Both the position numbers and the translations under genes were made by a program. Under the pieces are notes generated by a model. That model was not told the origin of the DNA. It worked only from the letters and a program-made list of their open reading frames with translations, and made no database searches. 64,000 nucleotides of DNA from Clostridium magnum DSM 2767 (GTDB taxonomy: Bacteria; Bacillota; Clostridia; Clostridiales; Clostridiaceae): positions 868,001 to 932,000 of the forward strand of contig NZ_LWAE01000001.1 in NCBI RefSeq assembly GCF_001623875.1, written 5' to 3'. The stretch's first letter is position 1. Each line of letters starts with the position of its first letter. This document shows positions 27,130 to 36,860 of the stretch, one piece after another.

Positions 27130-29811
27130 ATGAAGGGTAATAAGAAGATAGAATTTACTAGATATACTGCTTTAATAGTAATTATGATTATTATATTTAC
27201 TGCTATTGCCTCAAAACTGTTTAGTCTTCAGGTGCTGAAAGCGGAAGAATATAAGGAAAAAGCGAATAACAGATCTATAAGGGAAATTCCTGATCCAGCA
27301 CCAAGAGGAAACATTTTAGATAAAAATGGTACTCTCCTAGCGTCAAATACTCAAAGTTATGTATTGGTGTATAACCAAACCGATGACAGCGATAAAACTT
27401 TTTTTGATACTATGGACAAGGTTTTTAAAATTCTTGATGAGAGTGGAGAGGCACAGCAAGATGATTTTGAATTAAAGATAAATCCCTTTAGATTTGAGTT
27501 TAGAAGTGATGATGCTAAAACAAAACGACTGCTTGAGTTAAGATTCAAGAAAGACAGAGGATTGGATGCGGAAATTCAGAAAAAGCTATTCAGTAACAAA
27601 AAGGATAAATTGACAGAAGAGGATCAAAACAAAATAGATGAAGAGTTACTTAAGATAACTCCAGAGGATACTTTTAAAAAGCTTGTAAAACAATACAAAA
27701 TAGATGAAAGTAAGTATTCTTTAGAAGAGCAAAGAAGATTTATGATAGTTAAAGATACTCTTAAAATGCAGAGTTTTTCTGGATATAAACCTGTAACAGT
27801 AGCTGTTAACATAAAGAAGGATACCGCATTTAAATTCTTGCAGATATTAAATGAATTACCAGGTATAGATGTAACTACTCAGCCTATAAGAACATATCCT
27901 TACGGAGAGTTAGGCTCATCTTTCTTAGGATATATATCAAAAATAAGTTCAGATCAAGATAAATATCAAGAAAAAGGATATGATGTAAGTACTGATTACG
28001 TAGGAGCAGCTGGTATTGAAGGTGTTTTTGAAGATAGACTTAAAGGTTCAAAGGGTGGAAGAATTGTAAAACTTAATAGACAGGGCAGAGTGACTGCAGA
28101 ACTTGGAAGAAGAGACTCCTATCCAGGTCAAAGTATTCAGCTTACTATTGACAAGGATGTGCAGGCTGCAGCAGAAAATGCTTTGGATGCGAAAATGAAA
28201 GAATTAAGAGATAACCCTTTTGCTCAGTATAGATCAAACACCGCTAATGCAACAAGAGGAGCAGCAGTAGCAATTGATATTAATACAGGAGCTATACTAG
28301 CTTTAGTCAGTAGACCTGGATATGATCCTAACTTATTTGCAGCACCAGGGAGGTTATCATCGGAGGACTATAATAAGTTTTTTAGTCCAGATTTGACTCA
28401 GTTTGGTATGCAGTACATTCAACAGAGAGGCTTAATGTCATACTATCCTGGAAAAAGCGAAGATGACGTGCTAAATATGCTATTTCCACTGGATAAAAGC
28501 ATACAAAATAATACAACTATAAGGCAAGATCTCTATGATATATATCCTAAGCCATTTTTTAATTATGCAACTCAATCACTAGTGCCTCCAGGGTCTACTT
28601 TTAAACCACTTACTGCAATTGCTGGGCTTGAAAGTGGAGTAATAACTCCATATTACGGTATGTATGACAATGGAACCTTTGATAAAGGTGGCGGACATAT
28701 TTATCAATTTATACTTGATGGAGCTAATGGGTGGGTAGATTTAACAAAGGCTATAGAAAAATCAAGTAATCCTTATTTTATGACTGTCGGTAAGCTTCTT
28801 AGAACTGCTTTTGGGGATGATTCCTTAGCTAAATATGCCTGGAAATTTGGACTAGGAAAAGATCCTAACTCTAATGTTAAAGCATCTACAGGAATAGAGA
28901 TACCTGAGAATTTTGGGCAGGTGTACAATAGTACTTCTGCGAAAAACAGTGCTGCCAATATTTACTTGTGGAAAACTATGTCAACTCTTAAAAATGGTAG
29001 TGATGATAGGGGAAATAGTTTCACCTCTATAGATTTATATGATAATGATAAGGATTCTGATAAAGTTAAGGGATTAAAAAGTGATATTAAAAAGTCGATA
29101 CAAAATGCTATAAAAGAAGGAAGTTCTGCTTTTGACAAGTCAAATTACAAAAAAATGTTCTCAGATTTAATACAGTCAGACTCTCAATATAGTGGAAAAG
29201 ATATTACTGATAAACAAATTGGGAAAATAATTGATATTATATATTATATAGCTGTTTCGGATGCTAATAGTCAGTTAAGAGGCGGGTTTAATATGTATGA
29301 TGCTTCTATAGGTCAAGGTATGGACCAATTTACTCCTATACAGATGGTAAATTACATTGCAACTCTTGTTAATGGTGGAACAAGATATAAGGTTCATTTA
29401 GTAGATAAATTCTTAGATGCTGATGGAAAGGTAATAGAAGAGGTAAAGCCTGAAGTAATAGAACAAACGGGAGTTAAGCCTGAAAATATAGAAGCAGTTA
29501 AAGCAGGGATGGCTGCCGTTAATGAAAAGGGTACTGCTGCAGGAGCGTTTCAAAATTTCCCTATAAAAACCGGTGGAAAAACTGGTACGGCGAGTTTAAC
29601 TAATCAGGAAAGTTTCGGAAGAACAGACTACGCTGAATATGTGGGATTTGCACCTTTAGATACTCCTCAGATAGCTGTATGTGTTATGATATTTGATGGT
29701 GGTCAGGGAGCTCAAGCTGCTTATGTAGCAAGGGATATATATTCCGCATACTTTAAATTGAATAATACACAGAATAGCAGTCAGGCTGCAAATGCCGAAA
29801 ATAACGGATAA
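27130..29811 (+). CDS. mrdA: Penicillin-binding protein 2 (elongation transpeptidase)
   Basis: 893 residues, longer than the 600-720 of most PBP2s. One N-terminal membrane helix (ALIVIMIIIFTAIASKLFSL), the dimerisation domain with PDPAPRGNILDKNGTLLASN, then a transpeptidase domain: SxxK in PPGSTFKPLTAIAG (about 488), SxN in EKSSNPYFM and KTG in GGKTGTASL (about 814). Extra length comes from lysine-rich insertions at about 95-215 and around 620-700 (VKGLKSDIKKSIQNAIKEG). Such long PBP2s are usual in Clostridium. It crosslinks lateral wall with RodA. Confidence 0.93.
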   Translation: MKGNKKIEFTRYTALIVIMIIIFTAIASKLFSLQVLKAEEYKEKANNRSIREIPDPAPRGNILDKNGTLLASNTQSYVLVYNQTDDSDKTFFDTMDKVFKILDESGEAQQDDFELKINPFRFEFRSDDAKTKRLLELRFKKDRGLDAEIQKKLFSNKKDKLTEEDQNKIDEELLKITPEDTFKKLVKQYKIDESKYSLEEQRRFMIVKDTLKMQSFSGYKPVTVAVNIKKDTAFKFLQILNELPGIDVTTQPIRTYPYGELGSSFLGYISKISSDQDKYQEKGYDVSTDYVGAAGIEGVFEDRLKGSKGGRIVKLNRQGRVTAELGRRDSYPGQSIQLTIDKDVQAAAENALDAKMKELRDNPFAQYRSNTANATRGAAVAIDINTGAILALVSRPGYDPNLFAAPGRLSSEDYNKFFSPDLTQFGMQYIQQRGLMSYYPGKSEDDVLNMLFPLDKSIQNNTTIRQDLYDIYPKPFFNYATQSLVPPGSTFKPLTAIAGLESGVITPYYGMYDNGTFDKGGGHIYQFILDGANGWVDLTKAIEKSSNPYFMTVGKLLRTAFGDDSLAKYAWKFGLGKDPNSNVKASTGIEIPENFGQVYNSTSAKNSAANIYLWKTMSTLKNGSDDRGNSFTSIDLYDNDKDSDKVKGLKSDIKKSIQNAIKEGSSAFDKSNYKKMFSDLIQSDSQYSGKDITDKQIGKIIDIIYYIAVSDANSQLRGGFNMYDASIGQGMDQFTPIQMVNYIATLVNGGTRYKVHLVDKFLDADGKVIEEVKPEVIEQTGVKPENIEAVKAGMAAVNEKGTAAGAFQNFPIKTGGKTGTASLTNQESFGRTDYAEYVGFAPLDTPQIAVCVMIFDGGQGAQAAYVARDIYSAYFKLNNTQNSSQAANAENNG

Positions 29812-29863
29812 AACGAAACAAATGCAGCTGCTATTTCAAACTAGCTGTTAATCAAAAATTAAG

Positions 29864-29906
29864 AAAAGATATATACACACATAGAGTGCTTGTATATATC
29901 TTTTTT
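29864..29906 (+). terminator. Terminator of the mre-mrdA operon
   Basis: AAAAGATATATACA/TGTATATATCTTTT, perfect 14-bp stem followed by more T. Confidence 0.88.
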
Positions 29907-29985
29907 AAAAATAAAATTAATTTAAAAATAAAATTAAAATTTAGAAGGATTTAGGGGTCTTGTGTTGAAATATAAGATGTGGTGA

Positions 29986-30118
29986 TTTATCCGATGACTA
30001 TCCGCTCTAATACTCCCTCTTCTCAAAGAGTACGTTGCGAGCGGCTACGTCCCTGGATTCGTTCAACTAAGAATCAGGTCGGGGTTGAAACCCCATCTGA
30101 TTCAAGTTTCCACTTCAT
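29986..30118 (-). repeat. Dispersed structured element, copy A
   Basis: Read on the minus strand: GAAGTGGAAAC start, stem 1 GAATCAG/CTGATTC with inner GGGGTT/AACCCC, conserved linker TTGAACGAATCCAGG, stem 2 CCGCTC/GAGCGG extended by GAC/GTC, inner TACTC/GAGTA, end TCATCGGATAAA. It lies between mrdA and minC and ends 4 bases before the minC ribosome binding site. It lacks the extra apical module seen in copies C and D. See the findings for the family. Confidence 0.75.
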
Positions 30119-30130
30119 TGGAGGTCTAAT

Positions 30131-30760
30131 ATGGATGATAATATAATAATTAAAGGTAACAGAGATGGAATAAATGCAATTATTAATATGAATAAATTTA
30201 AAGACTTTGACGAGATGCTGGAAGCTTTAATTAGGAGACTATCTGTAGGAAAAGTGTTTTATAAAGGATCTGCTATTAAAATAACCACTGAGATGAAGTA
30301 TATAAATGAAAAACAGTTTCGTAAGTTAAAGAATATTTTGTTTGAACAATTTTTAATTAAGGACTGCATATTCGAGGATAAGGAAGAAAAAAGCAGCAAA
30401 ACATTTACAGGTATTTATGAAGGGCGCACAAAGTTTTTAAGAAAGACTATAAGAAGTGGACAAGTTATAAATTACTCAGGAAATGTAGTTATAATCGGAG
30501 ATGTAAATGCAGGTTCTGAAATATATGCTGGAGGGAACATAATAGTTCTTGGTGCTCTAAGGGGATACGCACATGCGGGATTTGGAGGAAACTCTAAGGC
30601 TATAGTTGCTGCATTTTATTTGCAACCAGAAATATTACAAATTGCAGATATCATGACTAGATCCCCAGAAGATAGCCCTAAACCTCAGTATCCGGAAGTT
30701 GCAAGAGTGAAAGGCGAGACAATTATTGTGGAACCATATTTGCTTAATAAGTTTATTTAA
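30131..30760 (+). CDS. minC: Septum site-determining protein MinC
   Basis: 209 residues, GGAGG upstream. The N-terminal domain (about 1-100) is followed by the right-handed beta-helix C domain: [56 protein letters not shown]. It inhibits FtsZ polymerisation and is recruited by MinD. First gene of minCDE, following a dispersed repeat element. Confidence 0.94.
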   Translation: MDDNIIIKGNRDGINAIINMNKFKDFDEMLEALIRRLSVGKVFYKGSAIKITTEMKYINEKQFRKLKNILFEQFLIKDCIFEDKEEKSSKTFTGIYEGRTKFLRKTIRSGQVINYSGNVVIIGDVNAGSEIYAGGNIIVLGALRGYAHAGFGGNSKAIVAAFYLQPEILQIADIMTRSPEDSPKPQYPEVARVKGETIIVEPYLLNKFI

Positions 30761-30774
30761 TGGAGGTAGTAGAA

Positions 30775-31572
30775 ATGGGAGAATCTATAGTAGTAACATC
30801 AGGTAAAGGCGGAGTAGGAAAGACAACTACTACAGCTAATATTGGTACAGGGTTAGCGGCGTTAGGTAAAAGTGTTGTTGTTATTGATGGTGACACTGGA
30901 CTTAGAAATCTTGATGTTTTGATGGGACTTGAAAATAGAATAGTTTTTACATTGTTAGATGTAATAGAAAATAAATGTAGGCTAAAGCAGGCGCTAATAA
31001 AAGACAAAAGACTTCCTAATCTTTGTTTATTACCTACAGCACAAACAAGAGATAAGGATGATGTGAGTCCAGAACAAATGTTAAACTTGGTAACGGAATT
31101 AAAGAAAGAATTTGATTATGTTATAATAGACTGTCCAGCGGGCATTGAACAGGGATTTGAAAATGCAATAGTTGGGGCAGATAGAGCATTAATTGTTGTA
31201 AATCCTGAGGTAACCTCTGTAAGAGATTCAGATAGAGTCATAGGGAAACTAGATGCTAGAGGGCTGGAAAATCATCATTTGATAATAAATAGAATAAATT
31301 ATCAGATGACTAAAAATGGTGATATGTTAGATGTAAATGATATATTAGACAGTTTGGCAATAAAGTTAATAGGGGTAGTACCTGATGATAGAACTATTAC
31401 TGTCTCAACTAATAAAGGAGAGCCAATAGTTTTAGATAATAAGGCATTTGCAGGACAGGCTTTTAGAAATATTGCAAGAAGAATAACTGGGGACACAATA
31501 CCGTTTATGGATTTAAGTAGCAATCAAGAAAGTTTCTTCTCATCACTAAAGAAAATATTTGGTATAAAATAA
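30775..31572 (+). CDS. minD: Septum site-determining ATPase MinD
   Basis: 265 residues; ATG 30775 has GGAGGTAG upstream, which overlaps the minC stop. The deviant Walker A is SGKGGVGKTTTTANIG, with VVIDGDTGLRNLDVLMGLE and DYVIIDCPAGIEQGFE following. The C-terminus (ESFFSSLKKIFGIK) is the amphipathic membrane-targeting helix. It binds ATP on the membrane and recruits MinC. Confidence 0.96.
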   Translation: MGESIVVTSGKGGVGKTTTTANIGTGLAALGKSVVVIDGDTGLRNLDVLMGLENRIVFTLLDVIENKCRLKQALIKDKRLPNLCLLPTAQTRDKDDVSPEQMLNLVTELKKEFDYVIIDCPAGIEQGFENAIVGADRALIVVNPEVTSVRDSDRVIGKLDARGLENHHLIINRINYQMTKNGDMLDVNDILDSLAIKLIGVVPDDRTITVSTNKGEPIVLDNKAFAGQAFRNIARRITGDTIPFMDLSSNQESFFSSLKKIFGIK

Positions 31573-31584
31573 GGGGGGAGTAAG

Positions 31585-31854
31585 ATGGACTTGTTTAAGA
31601 TATTTTCCACAAAGACTTCCTCAAAGGATGTAGCGAAGGAAAGATTAAGATTGATTCTAATACATGATAGGGCAAATATATCACCGGAATTATTAGAATC
31701 TATAAAAGAAGACATTCTTGCGGTACTTTCAAAATATGTTGAAATCGATAATGGTGAAGTAGATGTTAAAATGACAACTACAGAAGAGATACAGGGAGAT
31801 ACACCTGCCTTAATTGCTAGTATTCCAATAAAAAGAATGAAAACTAATTTATAA
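31585..31854 (+). CDS. minE: Cell division topological specificity factor MinE
   Basis: 89 residues, AGGGGGG ribosome binding site. N-terminal amphipathic segment (MDLFKIFSTKTSSKDVAKER) with the contact helix RLRLILIHDRANISPELL, and the C-terminal dimerisation domain (VEIDNGEVDVKMT). It stimulates MinD ATPase. Having MinE rather than only DivIVA means an oscillating Min system is possible in this organism, as in several clostridia. Confidence 0.93.
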   Translation: MDLFKIFSTKTSSKDVAKERLRLILIHDRANISPELLESIKEDILAVLSKYVEIDNGEVDVKMTTTEEIQGDTPALIASIPIKRMKTNL

Positions 31855-32000
31855 GGTTATGCACAAAGTGAAATTTAAAATTGGATAGAATTATAGGCTC
31901 TATTCAATTTTGGTTGTATGAATCCGAGGCTGAGCAACATTGAAAAACAAGGAAATTGTTGTTTAGCCATCGGATAAAATTGTGCATAGCTTTTTTTTTT
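31855..32000 (+). terminator. Long terminator-like hairpin around element copy B
   Basis: GGTTATGCACAA (about 31855) pairs with TTGTGCATAGC (31980-31990), followed by a run of about ten Ts. The arms enclose the whole of copy B, so the structured element forms the loop of what looks like the minCDE terminator. Confidence 0.6.
31866..31978 (+). repeat. Dispersed structured element, copy B
   Basis: Plus strand: start AAGTGAAA, stem 1 AAAATTG-G-ATAGA/TCTAT-T-CAATTTT, linker GTATGAATCCGAGG, stem 2 GGCTGAGCAAC/GTTGTTTAGCC (two G·T pairs), end CATCGGATAAA. The conserved blocks match copies A, C and D while both stems are unrelated in sequence to theirs. It is the shortest copy. Confidence 0.65.
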
Positions 32001-32039
32001 CTATATGGTATAATCTTATTTATAATGGAGGGGGATACT

Positions 32040-33158
32040 ATGCTAGAAAGGTTCCAGATTAGTAGAAAGCTTTTGAGAGAATTAGACATTACTGTAATAA
32101 TAACAGTAATAGTTTTAGGGATATTTAGTTCAATAAATGTTTATAGTGCCACTCACTTAAAGTTTGGCAATTATTATTTAAAAGCTCAGCTCATTTGGTT
32201 AATTGCAGGACTATTTTTGACATATTTCATTTTGATATTTGATTATTCTATTATTCAAAGTTATGCTAACATAATTTATTGGTTTGGTGTATTTTTGCTT
32301 GTGTTGAATGATACCATATTTAAATCAACAGTCAATGGAGCATCTTCCTGGATGAAAATAGGTTCTTTTTCAATGCAGCCATCTGAATTTGCAAAGCTTG
32401 GTATGATAATAATGCTAGCTAAACAGTTAAGTGACATAGAAGGAAAAATAAATGACTTAAGGAACTTCGTTAAGTTAACAGCATATGCGGCTTTGCCGAT
32501 GGGTCTAATAATTATTCAGCCAGATATGGGAATGACAATGGTTTGCTTTTTTATTGTACTGGGAATTTATTTTGCATCAGGTTTAAATCTAAAGATAATA
32601 GGAGGAGGCATTGCAGGGGTAATAGCTACTATTGCTATAGTTTGGAATTCACCTCTTATGGAAGCATACTGGAAAACTAGGTTGTTATCTTTCTTAAATC
32701 CGGAAGCAGATGAATTAGGTTCAGGCCTTCAGCTTATACAATCACAAATTGGAATTGGCTCTGGTGGAATTTTGGGAAAAGGATTTTTAAAAGGTACTCA
32801 AATATCAGGAGGATTTATTCCTGAAGCGCATACAGATTTTATATTTTCAGTTGTAGGAGAAGAGTGGGGGCTCATTGGGGCAATAGTATTATTGTTTTTC
32901 TATGGGATACTTATATATAAACTCATAGGTATTGCAAAAAACTCCAAGGATTTATTTGGATCAGTCATTTGTGTGGGGGTAATATCCACTTTGTTATTTT
33001 CTGTATTACAGAATATAGGCATGACCATAGGTTTAATGCCTATAACAGGTATTACATTACCGTTCATGAGCTATGGAGGTAGTTCTATGTTAACAAGTTT
33101 TATGAGTTTAGGACTTGTTTTAAATATAGGAATGAGAAGAAAGAAAATTAATTTTTAG
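32040..33158 (+). CDS. rodA: RodA (SEDS peptidoglycan glycosyltransferase)
   Basis: 372 residues; ATG 32040 follows GGAGGGGG. About ten membrane helices; SEDS signatures [61 protein letters not shown] and [15 protein letters not shown]. It polymerises glycan strands together with PBP2. Location in the mre/min cluster favours RodA over FtsW or SpoVE. Confidence 0.92.
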   Translation: MLERFQISRKLLRELDITVIITVIVLGIFSSINVYSATHLKFGNYYLKAQLIWLIAGLFLTYFILIFDYSIIQSYANIIYWFGVFLLVLNDTIFKSTVNGASSWMKIGSFSMQPSEFAKLGMIIMLAKQLSDIEGKINDLRNFVKLTAYAALPMGLIIIQPDMGMTMVCFFIVLGIYFASGLNLKIIGGGIAGVIATIAIVWNSPLMEAYWKTRLLSFLNPEADELGSGLQLIQSQIGIGSGGILGKGFLKGTQISGGFIPEAHTDFIFSVVGEEWGLIGAIVLLFFYGILIYKLIGIAKNSKDLFGSVICVGVISTLLFSVLQNIGMTIGLMPITGITLPFMSYGGSSMLTSFMSLGLVLNIGMRRKKINF

Positions 33159-33172
33159 GGGGAATCTATGTT

Positions 33173-33553
33173 ATGAAAATTGCACTAATTGCACATGATA
33201 AAAAGAAGGATGATATGGTGGACTTCGTAAAAAGGTACAAAGATATTTTCCAAGATCACCAACTATTTGCCACTGGTACTACAGGAGGACTTATAACCGA
33301 AATAGTTGGGTTAAAGGTGCATAGGTTTCTTTCAGGCCCATTAGGTGGGGATCAGCAAATAGGAGGAAAAGTGGCTGAAGGAGATATGGATTTTGTAATA
33401 TTTTTGAGAGATTCGCTTACTTCACAACCACATGAACCAGATATTTCTGCACTTTTAAGAATATGTGATGTTCATTGTGTACCTCTTGCAACTAACCTTG
33501 CATCAGCTGAAGTTTTTATAAAGGCACTTAGAAGTCACAAAGATTCAGAATAA
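33173..33553 (+). CDS. mgsA: Methylglyoxal synthase
   Basis: 126 residues. [28 protein letters not shown] (phosphate site), [37 protein letters not shown] (catalytic Asp region) and [11 protein letters not shown]. It converts dihydroxyacetone phosphate to methylglyoxal, a bypass that relieves phosphate limitation. It follows rodA by 14 bases and shares its terminator. Confidence 0.96.
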   Translation: MKIALIAHDKKKDDMVDFVKRYKDIFQDHQLFATGTTGGLITEIVGLKVHRFLSGPLGGDQQIGGKVAEGDMDFVIFLRDSLTSQPHEPDISALLRICDVHCVPLATNLASAEVFIKALRSHKDSE

Positions 33554-33564
33554 CTACGGACATG

Positions 33565-33594
33565 CCCTGATGACATATGTTGTTAGGGTTTTTT
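33565..33594 (+). terminator. Rho-independent terminator after mgsA
   Basis: CCCTGATGAC-ATAT-GTTGTTAGGG (with G·T pairs) followed by TTTTTT. Confidence 0.85.
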
Positions 33595-33702
33595 CTATTT
33601 TAAAATCATAAAATATAGGAAAACAAAATATATATATAACAGTACATACGAAAAGAATTCTGTGAGTGAACAAAATATTAAAAATTGGGGGTCTGGTTCT
33701 TT

Positions 33703-34491
33703 ATGGGAAATTATAATTCACAATATGAGGATTACTATAGTTCTTTAAAGAAAAAAAATAGGATACGAAATTCTCCATATCAACATATGGGCTATAATAA
33801 CATTGATACTAGAAAGCCTAAAGGAAAGTATTGGGTTAGAAGAATCACCAGAGACTTGATTGGAGTTCTGATACTTTTTCTTTTTATTATAGGATGTAAG
33901 ATATTAGTGACCCCTGAAACTCAAAATGTTTATAATTATTCTAAAAATGTTTTAAATCAAAATTTTAATTATGAAGATCTAATGGAAAAGGCTAAAACTG
34001 TTGATCTAACAAAACTGCAGGGCAAGTTCACAAATATAATTCAACAGATAAGAAGTAAGATAACAGGCAATCAAAGTGCTACAACAAAGATTAAGAATGA
34101 ATTTATTGTGCCAGTGAACGGAGTAGAGACTTCTGATTATGGGTATAGAGAAGACCCTATAACAAAGGAAAAAAAGTTTCATGCTGGTATAGATATAGAT
34201 GCTAAAGAAAATACAGATGTATTGGCTGCTTATGATGGAAAGGTAAAAGAATGTGGTCTGGATGGACAACTTGGAAACTATGTTTTAATTGATCATGGTG
34301 GGGGGATTGAAACTAAATATGGACATCTAAACAAAATACTTGTAAAAAAAGAAGATGCGGTAAAAAAAAGTCAGGTTATAGCCAAAAGTGGAAATACGGG
34401 CAAATCTACTGGACCGCATCTTCATTTTGAGCTTTTATACATGGGGGAAAATGAAGATCCAAATCAATATTTTAATATAATTAAAAAATAA
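33703..34491 (+). CDS. Membrane M23 (LytM) metallopeptidase, SpoIVFA-position protein
   Basis: 262 residues from ATG 33703 (GGGGG upstream; the frame extends to a TTG that overlaps it). A basic cytoplasmic N-terminus, one membrane segment (DLIGVLILFLFIIGCKIL), and a LytM domain: HAGIDIDAKENTDVLAAYDG, VLIDHGGGIETKYGHL, SGNTGKSTGPHLHFELL. The zinc ligands (HxxxD, HxH) are intact. It is directly followed by spoIVFB, exactly where B. subtilis has spoIVFA, the membrane regulator of SpoIVFB. An active peptidoglycan endopeptidase or a SpoIVFA/SpoIIQ-like regulator are both possible. Confidence 0.82.
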   Translation: MGNYNSQYEDYYSSLKKKNRIRNSPYQHMGYNNIDTRKPKGKYWVRRITRDLIGVLILFLFIIGCKILVTPETQNVYNYSKNVLNQNFNYEDLMEKAKTVDLTKLQGKFTNIIQQIRSKITGNQSATTKIKNEFIVPVNGVETSDYGYREDPITKEKKFHAGIDIDAKENTDVLAAYDGKVKECGLDGQLGNYVLIDHGGGIETKYGHLNKILVKKEDAVKKSQVIAKSGNTGKSTGPHLHFELLYMGENEDPNQYFNIIKK

Positions 34492-34508
34492 TGAGTAGGA
34501 GTAGTTTG

Positions 34509-35363
34509 GTGATTAAGGTAAGTAAGTATTTCATTCCTTATGTAATATTTTTAATTATTATAGGATACAAAGGACAGTTGTTATATGTTTTTCTTATTGT
34601 AATAGTGCATGAGATGATGCACTATGTTACTGCTAGATACTTCGGATTTTCAGGTTTTGATATAGAACTTATAGTAGTTGGTGCTGTGTTGAAATTTAGG
34701 GATTTAGATGATGCTACACCAAAAGAAGATTTAATTATATCTGCATCAGGACCTATGAGCAACATAGCTTTAGCTGTGATTTTTTATTTTTTATATAAAA
34801 ACTTTCCTAGTAACGATTTGTATATGTTGATTGCAGGAAACTTAGCTATAGGAATTTTTAATTTAATACCTGCATTTCCTTTAGATGGAGGAAGAATATT
34901 AAGGGATTTATTAAACTTTAGATTCACATACAAGAAGTCTAATAAAATTGTGATGATTTTAAGTATTATTATTGGGATTTTACTTATGCTTTTATATGTT
35001 TTTATGTTTTTAAAAGGCAGTACTAACTTTAATTTGGGAATAATAGGTTTGTTTATAATAATATCATCACTAAAAGAAAATGAAAGGGTATCATATATAA
35101 TTATGGGAGATATTATAAGGAAAAAGTATAAATTTACGAAGAAGGGATATATTGATAATAGGAATACCTCTGTGTATTACAAACAGGATTTATTATGTGC
35201 AATGAGTTTATTTGACAAGAATAAATACAATATATTTACTATTTTAGATGAAGAAATGAGAGTTATAGATATAATTTATGAAGAAGAAATAATTAATGCT
35301 CTTAAATTATATGGTAATATAACAATAGAGGAATTTATGAAAATTGAAGATAAATCTAAATAA
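34509..35363 (+). CDS. spoIVFB: Site-2 protease SpoIVFB
   Basis: 284 residues from GTG 34509, which has TAGGAG 7-8 bases upstream; an ATG at 34491 overlaps the previous stop but has no binding site of its own. M50 zinc motif VIVHEMMHYVTARYFGF, PMSNIALAVIFYF and the second motif NLIPAFPLDGGRILRDLL. Six or so membrane helices and a C-terminal CBS-like part (FDKNKYNIFTILDEEMRVID). It cleaves pro-sigma-K in the outer forespore membrane during sporulation. CBS domains in this family can sense ATP. Confidence 0.9.
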   Translation: MIKVSKYFIPYVIFLIIIGYKGQLLYVFLIVIVHEMMHYVTARYFGFSGFDIELIVVGAVLKFRDLDDATPKEDLIISASGPMSNIALAVIFYFLYKNFPSNDLYMLIAGNLAIGIFNLIPAFPLDGGRILRDLLNFRFTYKKSNKIVMILSIIIGILLMLLYVFMFLKGSTNFNLGIIGLFIIISSLKENERVSYIIMGDIIRKKYKFTKKGYIDNRNTSVYYKQDLLCAMSLFDKNKYNIFTILDEEMRVIDIIYEEEIINALKLYGNITIEEFMKIEDKSK

Positions 35364-35393
35364 TTGACAATTGATTTTATTTAATTGTCAATT
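35362..35393. other. Perfect hairpin after spoIVFB
   Basis: AATTGACAATT/AATTGTCAATT, 11 bp, loop GATTTTATTT. It starts inside the stop codon. It has no T-run directly after, because an IS4-type element follows at 35401. Confidence 0.6.
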
Positions 35394-35400
35394 ATAGTTT

Positions 35401-36860
35401 ACACCACTTTACAAGAAAATTAACTAACCTCATCTAAATATATTAAGGAATTAATTGCCTCTAAAGCTTCTTGATTAATATTGCTCTTTTGTATCTTTTG
35501 CACGAAAGTGCTTAATATTAATTCTTTTGATATTTGGTAAGAGATAGCATTTTTAATTTCTTGAGGACTTTGAAATTTATATTTAGAAAAAGACTTATGA
35601 ATAAAAGGCAATATTACTACAAAGCTATAGGCGATAGCCAGTAAATTAGTATAATTTTCTATTGCCTTTTTATTTCGTACCATGTAGTTACCAAAAGACC
35701 AAAAGAATTTATGTTGATAGAAAAACACTTCTATATTCCATCTGAATTTATATGCAAAAAATGGAATAAGAGTTGGTCTTTCTTTATCAGCTTTACATTC
35801 ATCTACAGTATAGTTTTTAAAAATTTGTATATCTGATGGCTCTATGGAGCAAATATAAACTCTTACAGATGAGAATTTATCTACATCTGTAGTTGTTACT
35901 GTTACTATAACAGGTTCATTAAACAAATTTGTTAAAACCTTTTTAGTTGCAATATAGTAGTCATCCTCTTTAGTGTAGTCAAAATCTCTAATATTAAGTT
36001 TTAAACCTTTCTTTCTTGGGCGTCCTCTTTTTCCAGTAGGTTCTGGACATAAATCATATATGCTGGTATCAGAACGGACTGCCCCTATGATAGAAAGATT
36101 GGTATAATTTCTGAACATATTTAGAAAAGGTCTTTTAGTGTACCAACTATCGCATAACACTATAACTTGGTAATCTAATAGTAACAGCATAATGTTTTGT
36201 ATCATCTTACCAGCTATTTCAAGTTTGGTTTCACTCTTATCATAGAGTTTATATCCAACTGGCAATGTAAGGTATTTGATTTTACCACAAAAGAGTATAG
36301 GGATGCTTATAACCAATGATACAAAGCAATGTCCATTTAAGAAAGAGGTGCCATCATGCTTTGTATGGTCAAAAAGCTTACCGTAACAATCAAACTTATC
36401 TCCAAATTTAGCTTGAAGTGTGTCATCTATAATTAAGAATATAGTTATAGTAGACTTAAGCTCTTCGGGAATAAGTGAGATTGCTATTTTTACTGTTGCA
36501 AACATTAAGCTCTCTATCGAGAAGTTTGTATAGGATAAAAAATAATAAAAGCTATTAAGAACTTTATTCCAATACTTTTTGATAAAATTGTCATATAAAA
36601 ATTTTATAGAACGAACTTCTTGAGTTGAAAGCATAGCAGTAACAAGTAAAATAAATATATGAAAGCTCCGCTTATTGAAGATGGAGCGATATTTACTTAA
36701 ATAATTTTCTATTGTTTTAATTGTTGATTTTTCGTCAATACTAATCATAGTACTAGATACCTCCTAATCAGTGCTGGTTTGCTCAATATTAGTATTGATA
36801 ATTAAGAGGTATTTGGTACGTTGTATTTTTTGGTAACTTAAATTACTTGTAAAGTGGTGT
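35401..36860 (-). mobile_element. IS4-family insertion sequence, complete, with 8-bp target duplication
   Basis: Both ends carry the inverted repeat ACACCACTTTACAAG (15 exact bases, then partial match AATTTAA). The direct repeat TATAGTTT occurs at 35393-35400 and again at 36861-36868, a clean target duplication. One transposase gene fills the 1460-bp element. Exact duplication and an intact gene point to recent insertion between spoIVFB and the radical SAM gene. Eight bases fits the IS4 superfamily range. Confidence 0.93.
35420..36748 (-). CDS. IS4-family DDE transposase
   Basis: 442 residues, full length, AGGAGG upstream. DDE residues: IFLIIDDTLQAKFGDKF (first Asp), QVIVLCDSWYTKRPF (second Asp), and YKFRWNIEVFFYQHKFF, which holds the IS4 signature Y-(2)-R-(3)-E-(6)-K with the catalytic Glu. 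An Arg/Lys-rich segment (PTGKRGRPRKKGLKLN) in the insertion domain probably contacts DNA. It is the only gene of the element and appears undamaged. Confidence 0.93.
   Translation of the reverse strand: MISIDEKSTIKTIENYLSKYRSIFNKRSFHIFILLVTAMLSTQEVRSIKFLYDNFIKKYWNKVLNSFYYFLSYTNFSIESLMFATVKIAISLIPEELKSTITIFLIIDDTLQAKFGDKFDCYGKLFDHTKHDGTSFLNGHCFVSLVISIPILFCGKIKYLTLPVGYKLYDKSETKLEIAGKMIQNIMLLLLDYQVIVLCDSWYTKRPFLNMFRNYTNLSIIGAVRSDTSIYDLCPEPTGKRGRPRKKGLKLNIRDFDYTKEDDYYIATKKVLTNLFNEPVIVTVTTTDVDKFSSVRVYICSIEPSDIQIFKNYTVDECKADKERPTLIPFFAYKFRWNIEVFFYQHKFFWSFGNYMVRNKKAIENYTNLLAIAYSFVVILPFIHKSFSKYKFQSPQEIKNAISYQISKELILSTFVQKIQKSNINQEALEAINSLIYLDEVS

Noticed and set aside
27130-29811. PBP2 as a fusion because of its length
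   Set aside because: Extra length lies in lysine-rich insertions within the standard domains, and clostridial PBP2s are often this long.
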